From the NCBI GenBank assembly GCA_003265885.1, contig QFBQ01000014.1:1-34070 (forward strand): a stretch of DNA of 34,070 nt, written 5' to 3'. The DNA comes from Candidatus Marinamargulisbacteria bacterium SCGC AG-343-D04 (GTDB lineage: Bacteria; Margulisbacteria; Marinamargulisbacteria; GCA-2716485; GCA-002719695). This document shows, one piece after another, positions 1 to 8,046 of the stretch. Positions within the stretch are counted from its first letter, which is position 1. Each line of letters starts with the position of its first letter. Made by a program: the position numbers and the translations under genes. The notes under the pieces are model-generated. The model had not been told where the DNA came from. It did no database searches and saw only the letters and a program-made list of their open reading frames with translations.

Positions 1-2
1 CG

Positions 3-230
3 AAATTTTTGAAACATAGTGGAGATAAAACTATAAAAGTTGTTATCGAGTTTAAGAAAAAGCATCAAAAGTATCAAAAATATATCAAAGTGTCTAAAAA
101 GCATTTGGTTCATTTTGATTCTAATGAAGTGCTAAGTGTTGGCGATAATCTTGTTATTGAAAACGTAAGACCATTAAGTAAAACAAAACATTTTAGATTT
201 GTTGAAAAAGTTAAAAAGGTAGAATTATGA
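3..230 (+). CDS. rpsQ: 30S ribosomal protein S17 (5' truncated by window edge)
   Basis: S17 is a primary 16S rRNA-binding OB-fold protein of the small subunit. The frame is open to the window edge, and the first visible TTG (position 9) lies inside the family's conserved start region, so the true start is probably upstream of the window. The visible part carries the family hallmarks DKTIKVVI near the start and RPLSKTKHFRFVE near the C-terminus, and it ends at the usual place. Its stop codon overlaps the rplN start (ATGA), as expected for translational coupling in the S10/spc operon. The identification is firm; only the N-terminus is missing. Confidence 0.93.
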   Translation, partial: KFLKHSGDKTIKVVIEFKKKHQKYQKYIKVSKKHLVHFDSNEVLSVGDNLVIENVRPLSKTKHFRFVEKVKKVEL

Positions 231-595
231 TACAAACAGAAACACAATTAGACGTAGCAGATAATACCGGAGCAAAAAAACTTTTATGCATTAAGGTTTT
301 AGGCGGTAGTAAAAGAAAATATGCTTATGTAGGATCAAAGATTAAGTGTTCAGTTAAAAAGGCTAATCCAAATTCATCTGTGAAGAAGGGTGATGTTGTT
401 TTAGCTGTGGTAGTAAGAACTACGTATATTATTAGAAGAAAAGACAGAACCTTTTTAAGATTTGACAAAAATGCAGCTGTTATAATTAATGAGGATGGAA
501 ATCCTAAGGGAACTAGAATATTCGGTGCTATTCCAAGAGAATTGCGAGATAAAAATTACATGAAAATATTGTCATTATCACCAGAGGTTGTGTAG
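227..595 (+). CDS. rplN: 50S ribosomal protein L14
   Basis: L14 is a 122-residue beta-barrel protein that binds 23S rRNA at the subunit interface (bridge B8, contact with helix 44). It opens with MIQTETQLDVADNTGAKKL, the conserved L14 N-terminus, and has the later signature GTRIFGAIPREL. Its length is exactly the family norm. The ATG overlaps the rpsQ stop by 4 bp, and rplX follows 7 bp downstream. No anomalies were seen. Confidence 0.98.
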   Translation: MIQTETQLDVADNTGAKKLLCIKVLGGSKRKYAYVGSKIKCSVKKANPNSSVKKGDVVLAVVVRTTYIIRRKDRTFLRFDKNAAVIINEDGNPKGTRIFGAIPRELRDKNYMKILSLSPEVV

Positions 596-602
596 GTTAA
601 AG

Positions 603-905
603 ATGAATACATTTAAAAAAGATGATCAAGTTATTGTTATTTCAGGTGCTCATAAAGGATTAATTGGCAAGATAATTAAGGTGTTACCTAAAAGTTCTAC
701 TTTAATAATTGATGGGTTGACAATGAAGAAGCATGTTAAGCCTACTCAGAATTCTCAAGGTGGAATCAAGGATTTACATAAGGCTATACAGTGGTCTAAC
801 GTCATGCATTATTCTGAAAAGAAAAAGATGAAGAGTAAACTGAAAGTGACAGTAAATGGTAAAACTAAAACGAGAAGTTTAAAGAAAACTAAGGAAGATC
901 TATAG
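603..905 (+). CDS. rplX: 50S ribosomal protein L24
   Basis: L24 initiates 50S assembly by binding the 5' domain of 23S rRNA. The 100-residue product has an N-terminal KOW motif (VISGAHKGLIGKIIKVLP) followed by the typical G-x-N/T-M-x-K-K-H-x-K-P segment and the GGI motif. The frame is open upstream to a TTG at 588 that overlaps rplN, but the ATG at 603 matches the family start and is preferred. It lies between rplN and rplE, the standard spc-operon order. Confidence 0.97.
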   Translation: MNTFKKDDQVIVISGAHKGLIGKIIKVLPKSSTLIIDGLTMKKHVKPTQNSQGGIKDLHKAIQWSNVMHYSEKKKMKSKLKVTVNGKTKTRSLKKTKEDL

Positions 906-912
906 GTGTAAA

Positions 913-1455
913 ATGAAAAAGCGAAATTTGTGTGATATTTATAAAGATGAAATTGTTAAGCTCTTACTTGAGAAGTTTGACTATAGTAATATTAATTCTG
1001 TACCCAAATTAGAAAAAATAGTAATTAATAGAGGTATGGGTGAGGTGACAACTAATAAAAAGGTTGTTGATACCACCTATGATCAGATGAAGGCAATCTC
1101 TGGACAAAAACCAATATTAAGAAAATCTAAGAAAGCTATTTCAAATTTCAAAATTAGAGAAGATCAGATAATTGGATGTAAAGTTACATTGAGATCAAAA
1201 AAGATGTATGATTTTTTATCTAAATTGCTATTTATTGTTTTACCAAAGATTAGGGATTTTAGAGGTATTTCGAAAAATTCATTTGATGGTAGAGGAAATT
1301 ATACCTTTGGTATAAAAGAAGATTCAGTCTTTCCTGAAATTACGGGAGATTCAGATAAGATGAGAGGTTTTGATGTGACATTTGTAACCTCTGCAAAGAG
1401 CAATGAAGAAGCCTTTGAACTACTTAGTGCGTTTGGGTTTCCATTTAGAAAATAG
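913..1455 (+). CDS. rplE: 50S ribosomal protein L5
   Basis: L5 binds 5S rRNA and contacts P-site tRNA in the central protuberance. At 180 residues it is of normal length. Diagnostic stretches are KLEKIVINRGMGE near residue 35, GQKPILRKSKKAISNFKIR in the middle (the 5S-binding region), and the C-terminal FGFPFRK. It is followed at 14 bp by rpsN. No frameshift or unusual residue is visible. Confidence 0.98.
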   Translation: MKKRNLCDIYKDEIVKLLLEKFDYSNINSVPKLEKIVINRGMGEVTTNKKVVDTTYDQMKAISGQKPILRKSKKAISNFKIREDQIIGCKVTLRSKKMYDFLSKLLFIVLPKIRDFRGISKNSFDGRGNYTFGIKEDSVFPEITGDSDKMRGFDVTFVTSAKSNEEAFELLSAFGFPFRK

Positions 1456-1468
1456 AAAGGTAAAAATA

Positions 1469-1648
1469 ATGGCAAAAAAATCAAAGATACAAGCAAATTT
1501 AAAAAAAGTTGGAGTTAAGAAGAGGAATAGATGTAATATATGTGGACGTCCACGGGGGTACATGGGGTTTTTTGGTTTATGTAGAATATGTTTTAGAACG
1601 TTAGCATCAAGAGGTCAATTGCCTGGTGTTACAAAATCATCTTGGTAA
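1469..1648 (+). CDS. rpsN: 30S ribosomal protein S14, short zinc-binding type
   Basis: S14 sits in the head of the 30S subunit. This 59-residue form has the zinc knuckle C-N-I-C ... C-R-I-C and the C-terminus RGQLPGVTKSSW typical of the short (C+) S14 class. The frame opens upstream at 1403 inside rplE, but the ATG at 1469 follows an AAAGG ribosome-binding site and matches the family start (MAKKS). The zinc type is informative for taxonomy: classical alpha- and gammaproteobacteria use the long zinc-free form of about 100 residues. Confidence 0.97.
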   Translation: MAKKSKIQANLKKVGVKKRNRCNICGRPRGYMGFFGLCRICFRTLASRGQLPGVTKSSW

Positions 1649-1663
1649 GAAAGGAGTTATATC

Positions 1664-2062
1664 ATGGTTTCAGATGTTATATCAGATTTATTTACACGAA
1701 TAAGAAATGCTTTATTAGAGAAAAATGATTATGTTGTAGTTCCTCATTCTAAGATGAAGATACAAATATTGCACTTATTAAAGCAATATGGATTTATCAA
1801 AAGTTTTGAATTACTTGGAGAGACTTTGGTTAAAAAATCAATTAAAATAAGTTTAAAGTATAAGAGCAATGGAGAGCCAATAATATCTCGTATATACAGA
1901 GTATCTAAGTTAAGTAAGCGTATATATTTAGCAAAGAAGAATATTCCAAAACCATTAAGAGGTTTCGGCTTATCAATTATGTCTACTTCTAAAGGAATTA
2001 TATGTGGTAGAGAAGCAAGACGGAAGAATGTTGGTGGAGAATTAATAGGGATTGTGTGGTAA
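1664..2062 (+). CDS. rpsH: 30S ribosomal protein S8
   Basis: S8 is a primary 16S rRNA-binding protein (helix 21); in E. coli it also represses the spc operon. The 132-residue product starts MVSDVISDLFTRIRNALL, the conserved S8 N-terminus. It ends with the S8 signature around GLSIMSTSKGIICGREAR and GGELIGIVW. A strong AAAGGAG ribosome-binding site precedes the ATG, consistent with the intact anti-Shine-Dalgarno sequence in the 16S gene of this window. Confidence 0.98.
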   Translation: MVSDVISDLFTRIRNALLEKNDYVVVPHSKMKIQILHLLKQYGFIKSFELLGETLVKKSIKISLKYKSNGEPIISRIYRVSKLSKRIYLAKKNIPKPLRGFGLSIMSTSKGIICGREARRKNVGGELIGIVW

Positions 2063-2064
2063 TT

Positions 2065-2601
2065 ATGTCAAGAACAGGAAGTAAAGTTATTAATATTGAT
2101 AATGTAGAAATATCGCTTAATGAAGTAGATATAACGATTAAAGGTAAATTAGGTGTAATGAATGTTCCACAATTTAAGTGTTTGAGTGTGGATATTAAGG
2201 AAAATAAATTAACTGTAAATCGCCTTAATAATTTAAAAACATCCAGGCAAAAGCATGGACTATTCAGATCACTCTTGTTCAATGCTGTACAAGGTGTTTC
2301 TGAAGGATATAAACTAAATATGTATTTACAAGGTATTGGTTATAGGGTTCAAAAGAAAGGCAATGATTTAGAGTTTTCTTTAGGATATTCTCATCCAGTT
2401 TTGTTTAAGGCCCTTGAAGGAGTTGAATTTTCCGTTGATGGACAGAATAAATTTTCTGTATTATCAATTAATAAGGAACTGGTTGGACAAGTGTGCGCAG
2501 ATATTAAAAAACTAAGAAAAAGAGATGCTTATAAAGGAAAGGGAATATTTTTTGAAAATGAAGTTCCACGTAAAAAACCTGGGAAAAGTATTAAGAAGTA
2601 G
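2065..2601 (+). CDS. rplF: 50S ribosomal protein L6
   Basis: L6 is a two-domain 23S-binding protein near the factor-binding site. The product is 178 residues. The frame is open from a GTG at 2056, but the ATG at 2065 (MSRTGSKVI) immediately after the rpsH stop is the natural start. The second domain holds YLQGIGYRVQKKGNDLEFSL and the hallmark region KELVGQVCADIKKLRKRDAY ... GKGIFFENE with the terminal RKKPGKS. The order S8-L6-L18 is canonical. Confidence 0.97.
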   Translation: MSRTGSKVINIDNVEISLNEVDITIKGKLGVMNVPQFKCLSVDIKENKLTVNRLNNLKTSRQKHGLFRSLLFNAVQGVSEGYKLNMYLQGIGYRVQKKGNDLEFSLGYSHPVLFKALEGVEFSVDGQNKFSVLSINKELVGQVCADIKKLRKRDAYKGKGIFFENEVPRKKPGKSIKK

Positions 2602-2610
2602 GGAGTAAAA

Positions 2611-2934
2611 ATGTCAAAAAATACAAGCAAAATTGATACAAAGTTAAAAAAGAAATTAACTAAAAGATACAGATTATCAGTATATAAGAGTAACCTTAAT
2701 ATTTTTGCTCAAATTATTGATGATGGGAATGGGGTTACATTGGTCTCTGCAAATTCTTTGAAAATGGATAAGGGGACTAAAACAGAAAAGTCGATTAAAG
2801 TTGGTGAAGAATTAGCGTTACGAGCTGTTGAGAGTAAGATTGACAAAATTTACTTGGATCGAAAGAATTTAAGATTTACTGGATGTTTAAAGTCTTTATG
2901 TGATTCAGCAAGACATAATGGTTTAAAATTTTAA
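2611..2934 (+). CDS. rplR: 50S ribosomal protein L18
   Basis: L18 binds 5S rRNA together with L5. The product is 107 residues, somewhat shorter than the usual 115-120. It has the N-terminal basic segment KKKLTKRYRLSVYKSNLNIF and the C-terminal L18 signature DSARHNGLKF. It lies 9 bp after rplF and 1 bp before rpsE. The function is secure from motifs and position. Confidence 0.96.
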   Translation: MSKNTSKIDTKLKKKLTKRYRLSVYKSNLNIFAQIIDDGNGVTLVSANSLKMDKGTKTEKSIKVGEELALRAVESKIDKIYLDRKNLRFTGCLKSLCDSARHNGLKF

Positions 2935-2935
2935 G

Positions 2936-3472
2936 ATGGAGAAGAAAGTGTCAAATAAAAAAGAGAAAGAATTAAATACTTCTATAAATGAATTTTCTGA
3001 AAAAGTAGTTAAAATTAATAGAGTTAACAAAGTAGCAAAAGGTGGGAGGCGATTAGCTTTCAGAGCCTTTGTGGTTTGCGGTGATAATAATGGTAAGGTA
3101 GGATTAGGACTTGGTAAATCAAAAGAAGTCCCCTCTGCTATTAAGAAGGCTATTGAAAAAGCTAAGCAAAGTTTTGAGTCATATCATTTATTTGAAAATA
3201 CAATACCTCATGAAGTTTTTGGGAAATCGGGAGCTTCTAGAGTCATTATAAAACCTGCAAAAGAGGGGACAGGTGTTATCGCTGGTGGATCTGTTAGAGT
3301 TGTCCTAGAATTATTAGGTATAAAAAACGCTGTTGGGAAATCTTTAGGCTCTAGAAATCCGATAAATATGGCACTTGCTACTTTAAATGCGTTAAAGCAA
3401 TGTAAATCATTACAAGAAGAAGAGAGCGAGAGAAATGTTTCTATTCCTTTTTCCTTTAAGGGGGCTAAATAA
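2936..3472 (+). CDS. rpsE: 30S ribosomal protein S5
   Basis: S5 is a fidelity protein at the mRNA entrance. At 178 residues it is normal, with a lysine/glutamate-rich N-terminal extension of about 25 residues. The double-stranded-RNA-binding-like domain carries VKINRVNKVAKGGRRLAFRA and the KVGLGLGKSKEVPSAIKKA loop. The C-terminal domain carries GSVRVVLELLGIKNAVGKSL and GSRNPINMALATLNAL. The stop codon overlaps the rplO start. The gene for L30 (rpmD), usually between S5 and L15, is absent. Confidence 0.97.
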   Translation: MEKKVSNKKEKELNTSINEFSEKVVKINRVNKVAKGGRRLAFRAFVVCGDNNGKVGLGLGKSKEVPSAIKKAIEKAKQSFESYHLFENTIPHEVFGKSGASRVIIKPAKEGTGVIAGGSVRVVLELLGIKNAVGKSLGSRNPINMALATLNALKQCKSLQEEESERNVSIPFSFKGAK

Positions 3473-3918
3473 TGACATTAGCTTTTTTAAAACCAAAAAA
3501 CAAAAAGAACAGAAAAAGAAGAGGTAGGGGAAATGCCTCAGGATTAGGTGGCGAATGTGGTAGAGGACACAAAGGTCAAAAATCTCGTTCAGGTTATTCA
3601 AGAAGAGCTGGGTTTGAAGGTGGTCAAATGCCTTTATTTAGACGTATACCAAAGAGCCAGGGTTTTAATAATGATAGATTTAAAACTTATTATGATCTTG
3701 TAAATCTTTCACAGTTAGACTCATTTGATGAGGGATCAGAAATAACATTAGAATTTCTGTTTAAGGAAGGCTTAGTCACTGGGAAATATCCTATAAAGAT
3801 ATTAGCCAATGGAACGATTAAAAAGAAATTAAATGTAAGTGCACATGCTTTTTCAAAAACAGCTATTGAGAAGATAGAAAAATTAAAAGGCACATGTAAT
3901 TTAGTTCAATATAAATGA
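3472..3918 (+). CDS. rplO: 50S ribosomal protein L15
   Basis: L15 is a late-assembly 50S protein with a long extended N-terminal arm. The 148-residue product has the glycine/arginine-rich arm (KRRGRGNASGLGGECGRGHK, then KSRSGYSRRAGFEGGQMPLF), which is diagnostic. It begins on the A of the rpsE stop and its own stop overlaps secY (ATGA). No rpmD intervenes between S5 and L15. Confidence 0.97.
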   Translation: MTLAFLKPKNKKNRKRRGRGNASGLGGECGRGHKGQKSRSGYSRRAGFEGGQMPLFRRIPKSQGFNNDRFKTYYDLVNLSQLDSFDEGSEITLEFLFKEGLVTGKYPIKILANGTIKKKLNVSAHAFSKTAIEKIEKLKGTCNLVQYK

Positions 3919-5177
3919 ATTTATTAACCAGTATTTTTAGTATAAAGCAATTAAAAGAAAAGATCTTATATAGTTTAATCATTGTATTGGTGTATAGACT
4001 TGGAACACATATACCTATTCCTGGAATTGACATTGCCCAGTTGGAAACCCTTTTTTCAAATAGCAATGTTTTAGGTTTTGTTAACTTGTTTTCTGGTGGA
4101 GCATTAAGCCGTTTTTCTATTTTTGCATTAGGAATACTTCCATATATTAATGCCTCTATAATCATGCAATTATTGATGATTATATGGCCCTCTTTAAAGG
4201 AAATTGCAGAAGAGGGTGAACCTGGTAGAAAGTTACTTTCACAATACACACGATACCTAGCAGTTGCCTTAGCGCTTTTTCAGTCAATAGTGATGTCATT
4301 TTCATTTCAAGGTTTTTTGTTGCCAGATGTTAATTCTGTATTTTTTATTATATATGCAGTTGCATCCTTGACTGCTGGCGCTACATTAGTTATGTGGTTT
4401 GGTGAGTTAATTACAGAAAATGGAATTGGAAATGGTGCTTCAATATTAATATTTATTGGAATTATTGCTCAAATGCCTATGTATATTTCTAACACTATTT
4501 TATTGGTTAAAAGTGGCGCAAATATGTCTGGTGTAGTTATTTTATTTCTGATGTTTATTATTATGATCTTTTTAATTGTATTAGTTCAGGAAGCAGAACG
4601 AAAGGTATCTGTACAGTATGCCAAAAGAGTGGTTGGAAGAAAATTATATGGAGCTCAAAATACATATATTCCGTTAAGATTAATACAAGGCGGAGTTATG
4701 CCAATTATTTTTGCTTCTGCAGTTTTACAATTTCCATTATTATTTTCTCAGTATTTTCCTAATGAAACGATTAAAGTATTTTTTAATACATATTACCAAT
4801 ATGACGGTATTGCTTATAACGCTTTCTTTTGTATTTTGATATTCTTTTTCACTTATTTTTATACTGCAATTACATTTAATCCTCAAGATTTAGCCGATAA
4901 TATTAGAAAACATGGAGGATTCATTATGGGGGTTCGTCCAGGTAATTCTACAGTCATTTATCTTGAAAAGATTATCACTACGCTTACATTTATAGGTGCT
5001 TTTTTCCTTGCTTTTGTAGCGTTAATCCCTATAGTTACAGCTAATTCTACTAATATAAACACATTTATGGGTCTAGGTGGAACTGCGCTATTGATTTTAG
5101 TGGGAGTTGCAATGGACTTGGTTAAACAAATTGATTCTATTGTTATTTCAGATCAATATGAAAAATTAACATTATGA
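3915..5177 (+). CDS. secY: Protein translocase channel subunit SecY
   Basis: SecY forms the protein-conducting pore of the Sec translocon in the inner membrane. The product has 420 residues and the expected ten hydrophobic segments. Family marks are YRLGTHIPIPGID after the first membrane segment, FSGGALSRFSIFALGILPY (plug and TM2 region), ENGIGNGASILIFIGI in the middle, and the cytosolic loop VGRKLYGAQNTYIPLR. FNPQDLADNIRKHGGFIMG marks the later loop. It overlaps rplO by 4 bp and adk by 4 bp, so the three are probably translated as a coupled unit. Confidence 0.98.
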   Translation: MNLLTSIFSIKQLKEKILYSLIIVLVYRLGTHIPIPGIDIAQLETLFSNSNVLGFVNLFSGGALSRFSIFALGILPYINASIIMQLLMIIWPSLKEIAEEGEPGRKLLSQYTRYLAVALALFQSIVMSFSFQGFLLPDVNSVFFIIYAVASLTAGATLVMWFGELITENGIGNGASILIFIGIIAQMPMYISNTILLVKSGANMSGVVILFLMFIIMIFLIVLVQEAERKVSVQYAKRVVGRKLYGAQNTYIPLRLIQGGVMPIIFASAVLQFPLLFSQYFPNETIKVFFNTYYQYDGIAYNAFFCILIFFFTYFYTAITFNPQDLADNIRKHGGFIMGVRPGNSTVIYLEKIITTLTFIGAFFLAFVALIPIVTANSTNINTFMGLGGTALLILVGVAMDLVKQIDSIVISDQYEKLTL

Positions 5178-5716
5178 ATTTAATCATTCTTATTGGAGCT
5201 CCTGGTTCAGGAAAAGGAACACAATCCCAGTTAATGTCTAATTCGTTAGATTATCCAGTAATATGCATTGGAGATATTGTTAGACAAGAAATGAATTCAA
5301 AAACTGAATTGGGAAAAGAAATGATACGCTATATTGAGACAGGTGATTTGGTGCCTTCGGATTTAATTAATAAAATATTTTTAAATAAATTTAACTCACT
5401 TAGGAGTAGCAAGGGGTTGATTTTAGATGGCTTTCCAAGAACAGTGGATCAAGCTGTTTTTTTAAATGAAGTGATTAACGGGCTTAATATTAGATTAAAT
5501 ATATTTTTTATTGATGTTCCTGATGAGGTATTAATTAAGAGATTAACATATCGTAGTAGAGCAGATGATAAGGAAGAGATTATAATAAATAGATTAAATA
5601 CATACAATTTAGAAACTAAGCCTTTATTAACTTTTTATAAACACTTGCTAAACACAGTAAATGGAAATGATACTGAAAAAAATGTGCAATCTAAATTAAT
5701 AGCTTGTATAAATTAA
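5174..5716 (+). CDS. adk: Adenylate kinase, short-LID form
   Basis: The enzyme interconverts ATP + AMP and 2 ADP. The P-loop GAPGSGKGTQ is at residues 8-17, the AMP-binding region includes LILDGFPRTVDQA, and the C-terminal arginine segment is RADDKEEIIINRL. At 180 residues it is shorter than the 215-residue E. coli type. The LID insertion is replaced by a very short connection between KRLTYRS and RADD, so no zinc-binding LID is present. The secY-adk pairing is conserved, but the genes that usually follow (map, infA) are missing. The ATG overlaps the secY stop. Confidence 0.96.
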   Translation: MNLIILIGAPGSGKGTQSQLMSNSLDYPVICIGDIVRQEMNSKTELGKEMIRYIETGDLVPSDLINKIFLNKFNSLRSSKGLILDGFPRTVDQAVFLNEVINGLNIRLNIFFIDVPDEVLIKRLTYRSRADDKEEIIINRLNTYNLETKPLLTFYKHLLNTVNGNDTEKNVQSKLIACIN

Positions 5717-5719
5717 ACC

Positions 5720-5748
5720 TTTTCAAATGATTAATATACGAGTATAAT
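5720..5748 (+). promoter_or_regulatory. Probable internal promoter ahead of rpmJ-rpsM
   Basis: The 83-bp gap after adk is the longest in the ribosomal cluster. It contains a perfect TATAAT at 5743-5748, preceded at 17 bp by TTTTCA (4 of 6 matches to TTGACA). A small inverted repeat, GTTCT-tag-AGAAC (5754-5766), lies around the expected start of the transcript. This could let the alpha-operon part (rpmJ-rpsM-rpsK-rpoA-rplQ) be transcribed independently. It is inferred from sequence only. Confidence 0.5.
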
Positions 5749-5799
5749 TATATGTTCTTAGAGAACAAAAAGGAAAAAAACTGATTAGGATTTTGAAAT

Positions 5800-5913
5800 A
5801 TGAAACGAAGAGCATCAGCAAAAAAAATATGCAATAAATGTAAAGTCATTAAGAGACACGGTGTAGTGAGAGTAATATGTGAAATTCCTAAGCATAAGCA
5901 GCGTCAGGGATAA
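5800..5913 (+). CDS. rpmJ: 50S ribosomal protein L36, zinc type
   Basis: L36 is the smallest 50S protein. This 37-residue product, MKRRASAKKICNKCKV and onward to HKQRQG, has the zinc ligands Cys11, Cys14, Cys27 and His32 (C-x2-C-x12-C-x4-H) of the classic C+ form. It lies between adk and rpsM, where map-infA-rpmJ normally occur, and only rpmJ remains here. The start ATG is the only sensible one. Confidence 0.95.
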   Translation: MKRRASAKKICNKCKVIKRHGVVRVICEIPKHKQRQG

Positions 5914-5925
5914 AGGAGAGGTATA

Positions 5926-6294
5926 ATGGCAAGACTGGTTGGAATAGATTTACCTAAGAATAAAAGAATAGAAATTTCATTAACGTATATACAGGGAATA
6001 GGTCCATTTGTTTCAAAAAACGTTCTAAAGAAATTGAAGATTGACAAAGATATCAGAACGAAGGATTTGACAGAAAAGCAAATTGTGGATTTGAGAAACG
6101 AATTGCAAAATTATGTACTTGAGGGTGATTTGCGGAGGAAAGTAAGTCAGAATGTTAGACGATTAATAGAAGTTGGGTCTTATAAAGGTAACAGGCATAA
6201 GCGAAAGTTGCCAGCAAGAGGACAGCGAACCCATACAAACGCAAGAACCAAAAGAGGTAAAAGGATAGCGGTTGCTGGAAAGAAGAAAGTTTAA
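5926..6294 (+). CDS. rpsM: 30S ribosomal protein S13
   Basis: S13 sits in the 30S head and bridges to 23S rRNA and L5. The 122-residue product begins MARLVGIDLPKNKRIEISLT and has the helix-two-turn-helix segment YIQGIGPFVSKNVLKK. The C-terminal signature is RGQRTHTNARTKRG. An AAAGGAGAGG ribosome-binding site precedes the ATG. It is followed by rpsK as in the canonical alpha operon. Confidence 0.98.
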   Translation: MARLVGIDLPKNKRIEISLTYIQGIGPFVSKNVLKKLKIDKDIRTKDLTEKQIVDLRNELQNYVLEGDLRRKVSQNVRRLIEVGSYKGNRHKRKLPARGQRTHTNARTKRGKRIAVAGKKKV

Positions 6295-6320
6295 AATTAT
6301 AATTTTTATGGAGAAGCTGA

Positions 6321-6701
6321 ATGAAACCGAATAAGAAAAAACAAAAAAAGAATGTTGAGGTTGGTATAGCGCATATTAAATCTACTTTTAATAATACGAT
6401 AGTTTCTATTACGGATGAGCAAGGTAATGTTATTTCTTGGTATTCTACCGGCATGGTTGGTTTCAAGGGGACTAAAAAAGGAACTCCTTTTGCTGCACAA
6501 CTTGCAAGTGAAAGTGCAGCTAAAAAGGCTGTGGAAACTGTAGGGATGAAAGTTGTTCATGTTCTTGTGAAAGGGCCTGGTTCTGGGAGGGAAACGGCTA
6601 TCAGGGCCCTTCAGGCAGCTGGGCTAGAGGTTGATTCTATTAAAGATGTTACGCCAATTCCGCATAATGGATGTAGGCCAAAAAAGAGAAGAAGGGTTTA
6701 A
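6321..6701 (+). CDS. rpsK: 30S ribosomal protein S11
   Basis: S11 lies on the 30S platform near the E-site. The 126-residue product has a lysine-rich start, the motif IAHIKSTFNNTIVSITDEQG, GMVGFKGTKKGTPFAAQLAS, and the C-terminal IPHNGCRPKKRRRV. The usual neighbour rpsD (S4) is missing between rpsK and rpoA; it is found at 15,646-16,287 on the other strand. Confidence 0.98.
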   Translation: MKPNKKKQKKNVEVGIAHIKSTFNNTIVSITDEQGNVISWYSTGMVGFKGTKKGTPFAAQLASESAAKKAVETVGMKVVHVLVKGPGSGRETAIRALQAAGLEVDSIKDVTPIPHNGCRPKKRRRV

Positions 6702-6716
6702 TTTAGGAGGAATAAA

Positions 6717-7682
6717 ATGTCAACAGAAGCATGGGTAAGATATGAAAAAGCTAAAACAGTAGATGATGTGAGAACATTAAAAGGAGTATTTACTATTGGT
6801 CCATTACAAAAAGGAATGGGTATTACTTTGGGTAATTCATTGAGGAGAGTTTTGCTTTCTTCTTTGCCAGGATCAGCTATGACTTCATTGAAAATTAATG
6901 GAGTTCCGCATGAGTTTTCAACTATAGATAATGTTAAAGAGGATGTTTTAGAAATCGTATGTAACTTAAAGACTGTTATTTATAAAAAAACAACGGATAA
7001 TACTGAAGTTGTTAGTTTGAAGTTGGATGGTAAGAAGAAGGTTTATGCATCGGATATTGTTTGTCCTACAGGAGTTGAAGTTGTCAATTCTGATCAGTTT
7101 TTATTTGAGATTACTGATAAAGCAAATGTAGATATAAATATAAGCATCGACTCTGGATATGGATACCTTGATTGCCAAACATATAAAACAGATGAAATAG
7201 ATCGTATAAAGACGGATGCGTCTTTTAGTCCTATTGTAAAAGTTAATCATCATGTAAATTCAATTAGAGTTGGAAAGGAATTAGATTTTGAATCTTTGGT
7301 CTTAGAAGTAGAGACTAATGGTACGATTGATCCAGAAGACGCGATGAAGTATGCTGTTAATGTGTTGGTCAATCATATGGAATTGTTTGACAGAATTAAT
7401 GAAGAGCCAGAAATAGATAAGACTCAAGAGGAAGAGTTTGAGGATTTAAAACTTCAATCTATATTGAAAATGACTATTGATGAATTGGAATTGTCGGCAA
7501 GGTCCTCTAACTGCTTAAAACGAGCTGGTATAGAAAATGTTAGTGAGTTATTGGAAAAAGATATGTCTGAATTGGTTCATATAAAAAACTTTGGTAAGAA
7601 AAGTGCTGATGAAATTAATAGTAGATTAAGCCAGTTTAATTTATCATTAAAAGGGACTGAAGAAGCAGAAGAGCAGGTGTAG
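6717..7682 (+). CDS. rpoA: DNA-directed RNA polymerase subunit alpha
   Basis: Alpha dimerises to scaffold RNA polymerase assembly. At 321 residues it has both domains. The N-terminal assembly domain shows FTIGPLQKGMGITLGNSLRR and the DPEDAMKYAVNVLVNHMELF helix. A linker rich in glutamate follows, and then a C-terminal domain (IDELELSARSSNCLKRAGI, then FGKKSADEINSRL) that retains the arginine used for UP-element DNA contact in E. coli. A strong TAGGAGGA ribosome-binding site precedes it. Confidence 0.98.
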   Translation: MSTEAWVRYEKAKTVDDVRTLKGVFTIGPLQKGMGITLGNSLRRVLLSSLPGSAMTSLKINGVPHEFSTIDNVKEDVLEIVCNLKTVIYKKTTDNTEVVSLKLDGKKKVYASDIVCPTGVEVVNSDQFLFEITDKANVDINISIDSGYGYLDCQTYKTDEIDRIKTDASFSPIVKVNHHVNSIRVGKELDFESLVLEVETNGTIDPEDAMKYAVNVLVNHMELFDRINEEPEIDKTQEEEFEDLKLQSILKMTIDELELSARSSNCLKRAGIENVSELLEKDMSELVHIKNFGKKSADEINSRLSQFNLSLKGTEEAEEQV

Positions 7683-7685
7683 TAT

Positions 7686-8033
7686 ATGAAACATAGAAAT
7701 GGGAACAAAAAACTAAATAAACCCACAGATCAACGTTTAGCAATGCTAAAAAGTATTGTGATTAGTTTAGTTAATTTTAATCAAATAACAACTACTACAT
7801 TAAGAGCTAAAGAAGCAAAAAAAATAGTAGAAAGACTTATTACTATTGCCAAGACAAATACTGTTCATTCTAAAAGACAAGTATTTAAAGTAATAAATAA
7901 CAAGGAATTTGTAAAAAAAATATTTGCAATTGCAGAAAAGTTTAAAGATAAAAATGGTGGTTATACAAGATTAATCAAGAAAGGTATTCGCAGAGGAGAT
8001 GCTGCTGAATTGTCAATGATTGAGTTTGTTTAA
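7686..8033 (+). CDS. rplQ: 50S ribosomal protein L17
   Basis: L17 binds 23S rRNA near the peptide exit region. The 115-residue product opens MKHRNGNKKLNKPTDQRLAM, and has the TTTLRAKEAKKIVERLITI helix and the GGYTRLIKKGIRRGDAAEL motif, all family-typical. It follows rpoA by 3 bp, closing the alpha operon proper, but the gene string continues without a terminator into truA. Confidence 0.98.
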   Translation: MKHRNGNKKLNKPTDQRLAMLKSIVISLVNFNQITTTTLRAKEAKKIVERLITIAKTNTVHSKRQVFKVINNKEFVKKIFAIAEKFKDKNGGYTRLIKKGIRRGDAAELSMIEFV

Positions 8034-8046
8034 TTGATCGTTAACT

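Noticed and set aside
1299..1496. Minus-strand frames opposite ribosomal protein genes (also 1998-2282, 3410-3601, 3690-4249, 6155-6560, 8791-8988)
   Set aside because: Composition is typical of antisense reading and the opposite strand encodes secure ribosomal proteins or SecY.
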